Notes: a model not told the origin generated them from the letters alone. A stretch of DNA of 7,810 nucleotides from Bacillota bacterium (GCA_021781855.1 JAJXWC010000100.1:1-7810); one strand, 5' to 3'; shown: positions 1-5,030, counted from the first letter of the stretch. Translations and numbers: made by a program.

Positions 1-2
1 AC

Positions 3-542
3 AGTGATTCGCTTGTGATTGACCGTGCGATTGCGCTGCACAAGCTGATTCGTTTGGTTACCTTCAGTTTGGCGGGTGAAGGCTATCTAAATTTCATGGG
101 CAATGAATTTGGACATCCAGAATGGCTTGATTTTCCTCGTGAAGGCAATGGCGACAGCTATCAACACGCTCGCAGACAATGGTCTCTGGCAGAAAATGAA
201 GACTTGAAATTCAAATATCTACTTGCGTTTGACCGTGCGATGATTGATTTGGAAAATGCACATGGTTTTATGGAGCGACAGGAGACTTTACAGCAACGTT
301 GGGTGAAAAACTCAGATAAATTATTGGCTTATCAAAAAGGCGATTTGCTGTTTGTGTTCAATTTCCACCCAAGTTATGAAGAAAAATTAGAATTAGATTT
401 GGCAGACAAACCTGAATTAATTTTTGACACTGATGACCGTAAATTCGGCGGCTTTGGTCCGCGCAGCAGTTTTGGCTGGTCAAAAGGCAAGCTCAATTTG
501 GTTCTCGCACCACGCACGGCGATGGTTTTCAAGATGAAATGA
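3..542 (+). CDS. 1,4-alpha-glucan branching enzyme, C-terminal part (gene enters from the left edge)
   Basis: This is the last 179 codons of a GH13 enzyme that makes alpha-1,6 branches in glycogen-like glucan. The frame is open to the left edge, so the GTG at 15 is internal and not a start. What is visible is the end of the catalytic barrel, with the signature GEGYLNFMGNEFGHPEWLDF and then PREGN and HARRQW, followed by the all-beta C-terminal domain. That signature is typical of the eukaryote-like GH13_8 branch, whereas the usual bacterial GlgB is GH13_9. The catalytic Asp/Glu residues lie upstream, outside the window. No glg neighbours are visible and a terminator follows about 57 bases after the stop. 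Family call is firm; subfamily is from recalled motifs. Confidence 0.85.
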   Translation, partial: SDSLVIDRAIALHKLIRLVTFSLAGEGYLNFMGNEFGHPEWLDFPREGNGDSYQHARRQWSLAENEDLKFKYLLAFDRAMIDLENAHGFMERQETLQQRWVKNSDKLLAYQKGDLLFVFNFHPSYEEKLELDLADKPELIFDTDDRKFGGFGPRSSFGWSKGKLNLVLAPRTAMVFKMK

Positions 543-598
543 ATTTGACTTAGCAAAACCAGTTCCATTTTTGTTTTTCTCTTATAGTGTTTCAGCAC

Positions 599-626
599 AA
601 AAAATCAGCTCAGGGCTGATTTTTTT
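599..626 (+). terminator. Rho-independent terminator of the branching enzyme gene
   Basis: An 11-base perfect stem (AAAAAATCAGC at 599-609, GCTGATTTTTT at 615-625) encloses the loop TCAGG and ends in a run of seven T at 620-626. It lies 57 bases past the stop codon. The A-run on the left arm would give T-rich RNA on the other strand, so it could work both ways, though no minus-strand gene ends here. Confidence 0.85.
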
Positions 627-738
627 ATTAAAATAAATCGTATTTTCAACGAGCCCGCTTTGCTATTCTTAATTTAAATTGCTTTTTTATATTATGAAAT
701 TTTGGAAAAAACAAATTCTAATATATCAGTTGAGAAAG

Positions 739-747
739 TGATATAAT
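739..747 (+). promoter_or_regulatory. Extended -10 promoter of the epimerase-like gene
   Basis: TGATATAAT is a perfect extended -10 element (TG at 739-740, one base, TATAAT at 742-747). The hexamer at the normal -35 distance (719-724, TAATAT) is poor, so the TG extension probably compensates. Transcription would begin near 754, at the GGAGG ribosome site (754-758), leaving a leader of only about 12 bases before the ATG at 766. Confidence 0.65.
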
Positions 748-765
748 GGCTGTGGAGGAACAAAG

Positions 766-1680
766 ATGAAAAAGGCATTGATTATCGGAGGGACAGGCGG
801 TGTAAGTGGGACAATCGTTCGGCTTTTGCAGGCAGAAAATGTTCAAGTTTGGACATTGACACGGGGCAATCGTCCTTTGCCAATAGGTGTACATGGACTT
901 GTGGCAGACCGAAATGATGAGGTACAGTTTGAACGGGTAATTTCAAGCGTAAATGTGCGATTTGATGCGGTTTTTGACTGCATTTGTATGAACGAGACTC
1001 ATGCAAAGCAGGATATGAGGATTCTTCCGAAAGTTACTTCACGATTACTGGTGATTTCGACGGATTCTGTTTATGACGGACGATTTAAACAAACACCGCA
1101 GGCAGAAAATGTTGTGTTTATTGAGCGTGTGGGAGATTATGCGGGAGATAAACGGGCAATGGAAAAAGTCTTTTTGAGGAGTTTTACTGAAAACAAGGGA
1201 AAAAATCTGAGGATTACGATTTTTAGACCGGGTCATATTTATGGACCAGGATTTTTGCTCGGTTGCTATCCTGAGCACAGCCGACAGCGTGATTTGGCGG
1301 AGTATATTTGTTCTGGCGGAGAATTGCGTTTGGTTGCGGCTGGGATTTATCTTATTCAGCCAATTTTTGTTGATGATTTGGCGGTGACGATGATTGATGC
1401 CGTAGAAAATTCGGCAACGGAAAATGAAATTTTTTGCATTGGTGTCCCAGAAGTCGTAGAAAATCGTCGTTATTACGAAATTTTGGCAGAATTATTAGAT
1501 GTGAAACCTAAAATTACGGAAATTCGACTCACAGGCTATCTGGACGAGCACCCTGAGTTTTCGGGCCATCTCTGCCATCGCATCTACACGCTCACAAAAT
1601 TGCGTCAAACAGGCGTGAAAATGCCGTCAACATTGCTGAAAGATGGTTTAAAACGTCAGCTTCAATCGCTTGGTTTATGA
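766..1680 (+). CDS. NAD-dependent epimerase/dehydratase family protein (extended SDR-like)
   Basis: A complete 304-residue protein with an N-terminal Rossmann fold. Residues 5-15 carry the dinucleotide-binding glycine motif GxxGxxG (G9, G12, G15). Residues 98-103 (STDSVY) and Y125-x3-K129 match the SDR active-site Ser/Thr region and YxxxK pair. Residues 154-162 (RPGHIYGPG) form the loop typical of extended SDR nucleotide-sugar epimerases. The length suits that family. GGAGG at 754-758 sits 7 bases before the ATG. The gene is monocistronic, with its own promoter and terminator. The substrate cannot be told: no sugar-nucleotide genes are adjacent, and the family also includes reductases and RNA-binding homologues. 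Cytoplasmic; function beyond the fold is unknown. Confidence 0.88.
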   Translation: MKKALIIGGTGGVSGTIVRLLQAENVQVWTLTRGNRPLPIGVHGLVADRNDEVQFERVISSVNVRFDAVFDCICMNETHAKQDMRILPKVTSRLLVISTDSVYDGRFKQTPQAENVVFIERVGDYAGDKRAMEKVFLRSFTENKGKNLRITIFRPGHIYGPGFLLGCYPEHSRQRDLAEYICSGGELRLVAAGIYLIQPIFVDDLAVTMIDAVENSATENEIFCIGVPEVVENRRYYEILAELLDVKPKITEIRLTGYLDEHPEFSGHLCHRIYTLTKLRQTGVKMPSTLLKDGLKRQLQSLGL

Positions 1681-1696
1681 GCAAGCCCTCAAAAAG

Positions 1697-1722
1697 AAAA
1701 TCAGCGAGTTGAGCTGATTTTT
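1697..1722. terminator. Terminator after the epimerase-like gene, likely bidirectional
   Basis: A nine-base perfect stem (AAAATCAGC at 1697-1705, GCTGATTTT at 1713-1721) with the loop GAGTTGA lies 16 bases past the stop at 1680. The + strand has a short T run, TTTTT. Read on the minus strand the hairpin is followed by TTTTCTTTTT, a better tail, so it can also end a transcript coming from the right. That fits the open minus-strand frame whose stop is at 1729-1731. Confidence 0.8.
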
Positions 1723-1728
1723 GTATGA

Positions 1729-1884
1729 TTAAACTTGTATAAGGGATGGGTGAAAGTTTTCTATTTTTAACATTTCATTGCGCTCCTGTTCGTATCTTGT
1801 TATAAAAATAAGAAGTAATTCAAATAATATCTCAATCACGCCTATACATTTTAGAGCCAATAAATCTAAATCAAAAATAAAAAT
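1729..1884 (-). pseudogene. Possible remnant: C-terminal end of a lost minus-strand gene
   Basis: A minus-strand frame is open for 51 codons from 1884 to 1732 and stops at 1731-1729. It reads as a hydrophobic stretch (LFELLLIFITRY) followed by a polar, protein-like tail (EQERNEMLKIENFHPSLIQV). There is no ATG with a ribosome site; an in-frame TGA at 1887-1885 closes it upstream. The stop falls 7 bases before the 1697-1722 hairpin, whose minus-strand side has a T-rich tail, exactly the layout of a convergent gene pair sharing a terminator. I infer a truncated gene end left by insertion or deletion. A chance open frame in A+T-rich DNA remains possible, and I do not recognise the protein. Confidence 0.3.
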
Positions 1885-1954
1885 TCATGAAAGTGATGGA
1901 TAACCGAAAGTATGATTTGTGAATTTTTAATAAATTAAACAAAGTGGAATACTT

Positions 1955-1978
1955 AAAAATCTAAAATCTGAGATTTTT
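1955..1978. repeat. AAAATCT direct/inverted repeat cluster
   Basis: AAAATCT occurs twice in tandem (1956-1962 and 1963-1969) and is followed by its inverse AGATTTT (1971-1977). The second copy and the inverse form a 15-base palindrome around G1970; AAAAATCT (1955-1962) can alternatively pair with AGATTTTT (1971-1978). It lies 54 bases before the -35 box of the regulator gene. It could be an operator or a weak hairpin; a T-rich tract follows, but no gene reads into it on the + strand. Confidence 0.45.
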
Positions 1979-1994
1979 GTTTTGAATCACGTTG

Positions 1995-2013
1995 TCAAAT
2001 ATTTTATATTTGA
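1995..2013. promoter_or_regulatory. Perfect 19-base palindrome, candidate operator of the XRE regulator
   Basis: TCAAATAT-TTT-ATATTTGA is a perfect 8-base inverted repeat with a 3-base centre. It ends 18 bases before the -35 box at 2032. Dimeric XRE-type regulators bind short palindromes of this kind near their own promoters, so autoregulation by the protein encoded at 2083 is a reasonable inference. Position upstream of -35 would suit activation or cooperative repression. In DNA this A+T-rich, a chance palindrome cannot be excluded. Confidence 0.4.
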
Positions 2014-2031
2014 ATAAATATATATTATCGC

Positions 2032-2060
2032 TTGCAACTTTAATTATTTTTGTATATAAT
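2032..2060 (+). promoter_or_regulatory. Sigma-A promoter of the three-gene cassette
   Basis: TTGCAA at 2032-2037 and a consensus TATAAT at 2055-2060 are separated by 17 bases, the ideal spacing. Transcription should begin near 2067, just ahead of the AAGAAGGAGG ribosome site, giving a leader of about 16 bases. This is the best full promoter in the window and appears to drive the genes at 2083, 2535 and 3583. Confidence 0.85.
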
Positions 2061-2082
2061 CTCTTTAAGAAGGAGGTAACAA

Positions 2083-2523
2083 ATGACAGCAATTCCCCCT
2101 CGAATATCCTATTTGCAAGATAATTTGCAATCTATCAGGAAAATAGCAAAATGGACTGCGGAAGATTTGAGCAAAAAAATAGGTGTGACAAAACAAACTA
2201 TTAGTAACCTCGAGAATAATCGTACTAAGATGAGTCTTACCCAATATATTGCGATACGATCAGTATTGGAATATGAAGTTGAAACGAACAAAGATAATGT
2301 TATTCTTCCTCAAGTTCTAAGTGTTATTTTTGATGATGAAAATATCAATGATAAAAGGGATGAGCAGGAAGTTAAGGAGATAAAAGATAAGGTGTCAATG
2401 ATTGGCGCTTCCGTCGCAAGCGGCGTGTCATCAAACACTATATTGAGTTTTATTGGCCCAATTTCTAAAAAAGTTTCTAATACATCCAAGACATTTTCAT
2501 GGATGAAAAATATATTAAAATAA
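2083..2523 (+). CDS. XRE-family helix-turn-helix regulator with a non-standard C-terminal extension
   Basis: A 146-residue protein. Residues 12-62 form an HTH_3/XRE DNA-binding domain: the AEDLSKKIGVTKQTISNLENN stretch (residues 26-46) contains the turn and the recognition helix. The rest is not a known domain to me: a charged linker (about 80-103), then a small-residue, mildly hydrophobic segment (SMIGASVASGVSSNTILSF, 105-123) and a basic tail. AGGAGG at 2071-2076 is 6 bases before the ATG. It opens an operon; the stop is only 11 bases before the next start. Likely a cytoplasmic DNA-binding protein that controls its own operon through the palindrome at 1995-2013 (inferred). The C-terminal part may bind the downstream protein or touch the membrane, which is speculation. 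Confidence 0.85.
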   Translation: MTAIPPRISYLQDNLQSIRKIAKWTAEDLSKKIGVTKQTISNLENNRTKMSLTQYIAIRSVLEYEVETNKDNVILPQVLSVIFDDENINDKRDEQEVKEIKDKVSMIGASVASGVSSNTILSFIGPISKKVSNTSKTFSWMKNILK

Positions 2524-2524
2524 C

Positions 2525-2529
2525 GGAGG
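2525..2529 (+). promoter_or_regulatory. Ribosome binding site that fixes the start at 2535
   Basis: GGAGG lies directly after the stop of the regulator gene and 5 bases before ATG 2535. The same frame has an earlier ATG at 2499, inside the regulator gene, but nothing like a ribosome site precedes that one. The 2535 start is therefore preferred. Confidence 0.8.
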
Positions 2530-2534
2530 TTTCC

Positions 2535-3593
2535 ATGGGAATACCATCAATCACAGAGGTATTTGGCTTATCACAGAAGCAAACTGAGATACTTTATAAC
2601 TTTGAAATGCTTAAAGTACAAGCAGATATCAAAGCTGATAAAATGCCTAAAGATCATGATTTAAAAGAAAAGTGGTTAACTAATTGGAAAAAAGAAATTG
2701 CCGAGTTTTTCCAAAAAAGTTTTGTCATAAACTGGTATGAGGACGATTATAAGCTCTTTGAGGAAATAAAAAAAGAATATGATAATCAACCTAACAATTT
2801 GTGGTACGACTTAGTTCTTTTAGAAGCTGAGATATTTCAACCTTATGTCTCGGCAGCAAAAGAGTTTAAAGGATTAAAATATAAAAATAATAAGTGGTTA
2901 GAATTTGTCGTTTCTCAACAAAACTTAGTTGGTAACGATTTTTTGAAACAAATTAAAAAGGTTTATCAAAAGTCAATCAACCAAATGCGAGGTACTACGA
3001 AAAATATCGCCATTGCAGCTTTGGCAACAACGACACTAGCCGCTCTAACTGCAGTAGGCGGGGCTTTATTTGCTCCAGGAATTGCAGTTGCTCTAGTTGG
3101 CACTGACTTTACTGGATTATCTGGTATTGCTTTGACAAATGCGGCATTAGCCTATTTAGGAGGTGGAGCCATTGCGGTTGGAGGTTACGGCGTCGCTGGA
3201 GGAACTGCCGTAATTGCTGGTGGTGGTGCCTTATTAGGACTAACAGCTGGAACTTCTGTGTCTGCTTCAAGCATCGTTGTCTCAAATGTCTTATATCAAC
3301 CAAATGAAAACTTACACCAAACAGCAAAAATTGTAGTAGTTGTTAAAACTCTCTTAGCTAATAAAAGAAAAGATATAAAATTAGCCCAAAAAGTACAAAA
3401 TAGTCTTGAGGATAATATTAAGTTGCTCCAGCACTCACTAATTGATCTTGATGGAAAAGAGGACAAAGAAAAAATCAAAGAAATCCAAAAATCAATCACT
3501 CAGATGCAACGAGCTTTAAAAGATATAACAAAATTTTTGAGCGCTTATGGACTTGGCGTGAATAAAGAGGAGGAAGGCTTTAGTGATTTCTAA
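2535..3593 (+). CDS. Unrecognised protein with a long Gly/Ala-rich hydrophobic core (putative membrane-active)
   Basis: A 352-residue protein of no family I can name. Residues 1-150 are soluble and mainly helical, rich in Lys, Glu and aromatics (WLTNWKKEI, SFVINWYEDDYKLF). Residues about 157-253 are almost free of charge and packed with Gly, Ala, Val and Thr, including LGGGAIAVGGYGVAGG and VIAGGGALLGL, like glycine-zipper membrane segments; two or three helical hairpins could fit. Residues about 262-340 are highly charged with a heptad-like pattern, probably coiled coil. There is no signal peptide. It lies 11 bases after the regulator gene and overlaps the next gene by 11 bases, so the three are almost surely co-translated. 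Membrane pore or effector function is an inference; a soluble glycine-rich oligomer is an alternative. Confidence 0.8.
   Translation: MGIPSITEVFGLSQKQTEILYNFEMLKVQADIKADKMPKDHDLKEKWLTNWKKEIAEFFQKSFVINWYEDDYKLFEEIKKEYDNQPNNLWYDLVLLEAEIFQPYVSAAKEFKGLKYKNNKWLEFVVSQQNLVGNDFLKQIKKVYQKSINQMRGTTKNIAIAALATTTLAALTAVGGALFAPGIAVALVGTDFTGLSGIALTNAALAYLGGGAIAVGGYGVAGGTAVIAGGGALLGLTAGTSVSASSIVVSNVLYQPNENLHQTAKIVVVVKTLLANKRKDIKLAQKVQNSLEDNIKLLQHSLIDLDGKEDKEKIKEIQKSITQMQRALKDITKFLSAYGLGVNKEEEGFSDF
3568..3573 (+). promoter_or_regulatory. Ribosome binding site that fixes a GTG start at 3583
   Basis: AGGAGG lies inside the end of the preceding gene, 9 bases before GTG 3583. The next in-frame ATG (3598) would be 24 bases away, too far. 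The GTG start is therefore chosen, giving an 11-base overlap with the upstream gene. Confidence 0.75.
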
Positions 3594-3936
3594 TGAAATG
3601 ATAGCTCATGAATTGACTATTATTTACTTAAATAATAGGTACGGGATAAATGTTAAGGGAGAGCTTAATATCAGTACAGATTATGATGAGAAAGTTTCAG
3701 GAAACGGAACTATTGAAACTGAACATTTTGGAAAGATTAAAGAACTAGAATATGTCAAAGTTTCTACAGGAGAAAAATATTTTAAGAAGATAAATAAATT
3801 CAATTTGGGACCAGATAAAAAGGAAAAAGTGCCAACAGGAAAAAATATTTATCCTATGGACGATATTTTCGCTGATATGGTACTTGATTACAAAGAGTCC
3901 TTTGCAAGATTTCTTGGAATTTTGAATAAAGATTAA
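3583..3936 (+). CDS. Hypothetical protein of 117 residues, third gene of the cassette
   Basis: I do not recognise this protein. It has no signal peptide or membrane segment. Residues 1-20 and 88-115 look helical (the latter includes MDDIFADMVLDYKESFARFL), and the middle (about 22-75) alternates like beta strands (VKGELNIST, GNGTIETEHFGKI, LEYVKVSTGE). The protein begins with GTG inside the end of the upstream gene, so its dose is tied to the glycine-rich protein. That coupling suggests a partner, cofactor or immunity role, which is an inference. Base composition is as A+T-rich as its two neighbours, so all three probably arrived together. No clear terminator follows within the 63 bases before the lipoprotein gene, so read-through is likely. 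Confidence 0.75.
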   Translation: MISNEMIAHELTIIYLNNRYGINVKGELNISTDYDEKVSGNGTIETEHFGKIKELEYVKVSTGEKYFKKINKFNLGPDKKEKVPTGKNIYPMDDIFADMVLDYKESFARFLGILNKD

Positions 3937-3937
3937 T

Positions 3938-3964
3938 TTGTCAAAATAAAAGTAAAATTTTGCA
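3938..3964. repeat. Short inverted repeat between the cassette and the lipoprotein gene
   Basis: CAAAAT (3942-3947) and ATTTTG (3957-3962) form a six-base inverted repeat, preceded by TTGTC. The octamer TTGTCAAA also starts the palindrome region in front of the regulator (1992-1999). It could be a related operator half or a very weak hairpin. The same octamer appears by the convergent terminator at 5804-5811, so chance in A+T-rich DNA is quite possible. Confidence 0.25.
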
Positions 3965-3999
3965 TCACTCAATAAAAATAAAGTTAGGGGAGAAAAACG

Positions 4000-4578
4000 A
4001 TGAAAAAATTTATGATGATTACTTTGGGGGTTACATCTCTGTTGCTCTTATCATCATGTGGTAGTTCAAATAATTCAACTACCGCAAGTAAGATGAGTCA
4101 TTCATCTGCAGCGGAAAGTGTAACAGGGTGGAATGGAAGTACTTTGACAACACATAATGCGAAATACAAAATTATAGCTACAAAAATTATTTTGAAAGGG
4201 CAACTAATTCCAATTGGACCGGATGGGAATGGTGGAGAACTAACAGAACCAAACGACAAGGATATTTTAGCCATTTGGTATGATACGACTAATATTAGTG
4301 GGGTAAATAATCTGACAAGTCTAGCATTTGTAACAGCCATTAATGCAGTTCAAGATAACAACTCAAATTTTATTAATACTCTACAAGTTGGCGGGACACC
4401 TTTCATCAATCCCAACGGTTCGTATAATGATACTTTCTCTAATTCGCAAATGCAAAACATTAAAAAAGACGGTACTGTCGCTGGAGTAATGGCTTTCGAT
4501 TTGACTGACACTACAACACCCGTTAAATTAACATCAAATGATAATTTTTCCGGAAGTTATACGATTAAATTGAAATAG
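4000..4578 (+). CDS. Surface lipoprotein with a DUF5067-like domain
   Basis: A 192-residue lipoprotein. The signal peptide has a basic start (MKKFMM), a hydrophobic core and the lipobox LSSC, with the modified cysteine at residue 20. A Ser/Thr/Asn-rich linker (21-52) leads to a beta-rich domain (about 53-190) with the KYKI start, the DILAIWYDTTN strand and the closing SGSYTIKLK, the pattern of DUF5067 (Ig-like, common in lipoproteins of lactic acid bacteria). It would be anchored outside the membrane. AGGGGAG at 3986-3992 is 7 bases before the ATG. No good promoter is visible in the 63-base gap, so it may be read from the cassette promoter. Molecular function is unknown; DUF5067 assignment is from recalled pattern. 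Confidence 0.82.
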   Translation: MKKFMMITLGVTSLLLLSSCGSSNNSTTASKMSHSSAAESVTGWNGSTLTTHNAKYKIIATKIILKGQLIPIGPDGNGGELTEPNDKDILAIWYDTTNISGVNNLTSLAFVTAINAVQDNNSNFINTLQVGGTPFINPNGSYNDTFSNSQMQNIKKDGTVAGVMAFDLTDTTTPVKLTSNDNFSGSYTIKLK

Positions 4579-4667
4579 GAAAAGGGAGTATAGTTAATAT
4601 CTAAATTAAAAAGTTAGCTGACAAGTGGGTTATAAAAACTGAATATAATATTTGATAAATTTGAAAA

Positions 4668-4703
4668 GTTATGGTCAATAAATTTATAAAAATCAACCAT
4701 AAC
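4668..4703. repeat. Inverted repeat downstream of the lipoprotein gene
   Basis: GTTATGGT (4668-4675) and ACCATAAC (4696-4703) are perfect eight-base inverted repeats around a 20-base A+T-rich centre, which itself contains the palindrome ATAAATTTAT (4678-4687). The long loop and the lack of an immediate T run make it a poor terminator. It could be a protein-binding site or a recombination scar. Confidence 0.45.
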
Positions 4704-4718
4704 AGATTAGCTTTTAAA

Positions 4719-4759
4719 AAATTAGTTAGTTCGCAAATTGCAAGTCTAAATTAGTTAGT
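4719..4759. repeat. Two copies of a 12-base direct repeat
   Basis: AAATTAGTTAGT is present at 4719-4730 and again at 4748-4759, 29 bases apart start to start. A partial third copy, AATTAGTA, follows at 4772-4779. AGTCTAAA is also repeated across the second copy. Spacing of nearly three helical turns would suit a regulator binding one face of the DNA, but no gene starts close by. Confidence 0.45.
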
Positions 4760-5030
4760 CTAAACTGTCCGAATTAGTATCCAATGTTTGAACATCTGAG
4801 ATGAAGTATCGGATATTATCATAGCTTTTATTGGAAGTTAGCTTATTGGTTTGCAAAGTGCTTAGTGGTCAATTTGGGTTAATTATTGAAGAATACAAAA
4901 AACACAGAAAACTGAAGAAGTTGGTAATGAAGAACAGAAATCCTTTGATCAAAAAATAAATGTATAAACTTTGATGGATAAAGTTGCATACAGTCTGAAT
5001 GAAGTTTGCTTTCTTTTTTGTTTTGTTATT

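Larger units (their letters stand above)
1681..2082. other. 402-base stretch without a complete gene: terminator, possible gene remnant, palindromes and promoter
   Basis: From left to right this holds the epimerase terminator (1697-1722), an open minus-strand frame that may be a gene remnant (1729-1884), an A+T-rich stretch with nothing recognisable (about 1885-1954), two palindromic elements (1955-1978 and 1995-2013), and the promoter and ribosome site of the XRE regulator. No RNA gene is recognisable. Composition drops to the A+T-rich character of the accessory block just after the terminator, so this is where the left border of the block would lie. Confidence 0.6.
4579..5030. other. Long A+T-rich stretch without a complete gene, with repeats and possible remnants
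   Basis: Nothing here is a convincing gene. It holds an inverted repeat (4668-4703), a 12-base direct repeat AAATTAGTTAGT (4719-4730 and 4748-4759), a shorter direct repeat AGTCTAAA (4743-4750 and 4757-4764), the nonamer palindrome GCAAATTGC (4733-4741), and two open frames without usable starts: minus 4755-4868 and plus 4825-4959. No canonical terminator for the lipoprotein gene is present. The trmN6 promoter follows at its right end. It reads like decayed or recombined DNA at the right border of the accessory block. Confidence 0.55.

Noticed and set aside
374..598. Minus-strand 74-codon frame across the branching enzyme gene end.
   Set aside because: It is the antisense of a clearly coding region, with no ribosome site and no protein pattern.
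694..741. Fifteen-codon frame MKFWKKQILIYQLRK in front of the epimerase-like gene, as a leader peptide.
   Set aside because: No ribosome site, and it lies upstream of the likely transcript start, so it would not be transcribed from that promoter.
2499..2534. Earlier ATG giving the glycine-rich protein 12 extra residues overlapping the regulator gene.
   Set aside because: GGAGG at 2525-2529 is correctly spaced for 2535, and nothing similar precedes 2499.
4848..4860. TTGCAAAGT at 4851-4859, similar to part of the ISS1/IS6 terminal repeat as I recall it.
   Set aside because: Only nine bases agree, the first part of the repeat does not fit, and there is no transposase or second end.
1730..4977. 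TAAACTT near both ends of the accessory block (1730-1736 and 4965-4971), followed in each case by a nearby GATGG, as a possible attachment-site direct repeat.
   Set aside because: Only seven bases match before the alignment breaks, no integrase is present, and such a match is expected by chance in DNA this A+T-rich.
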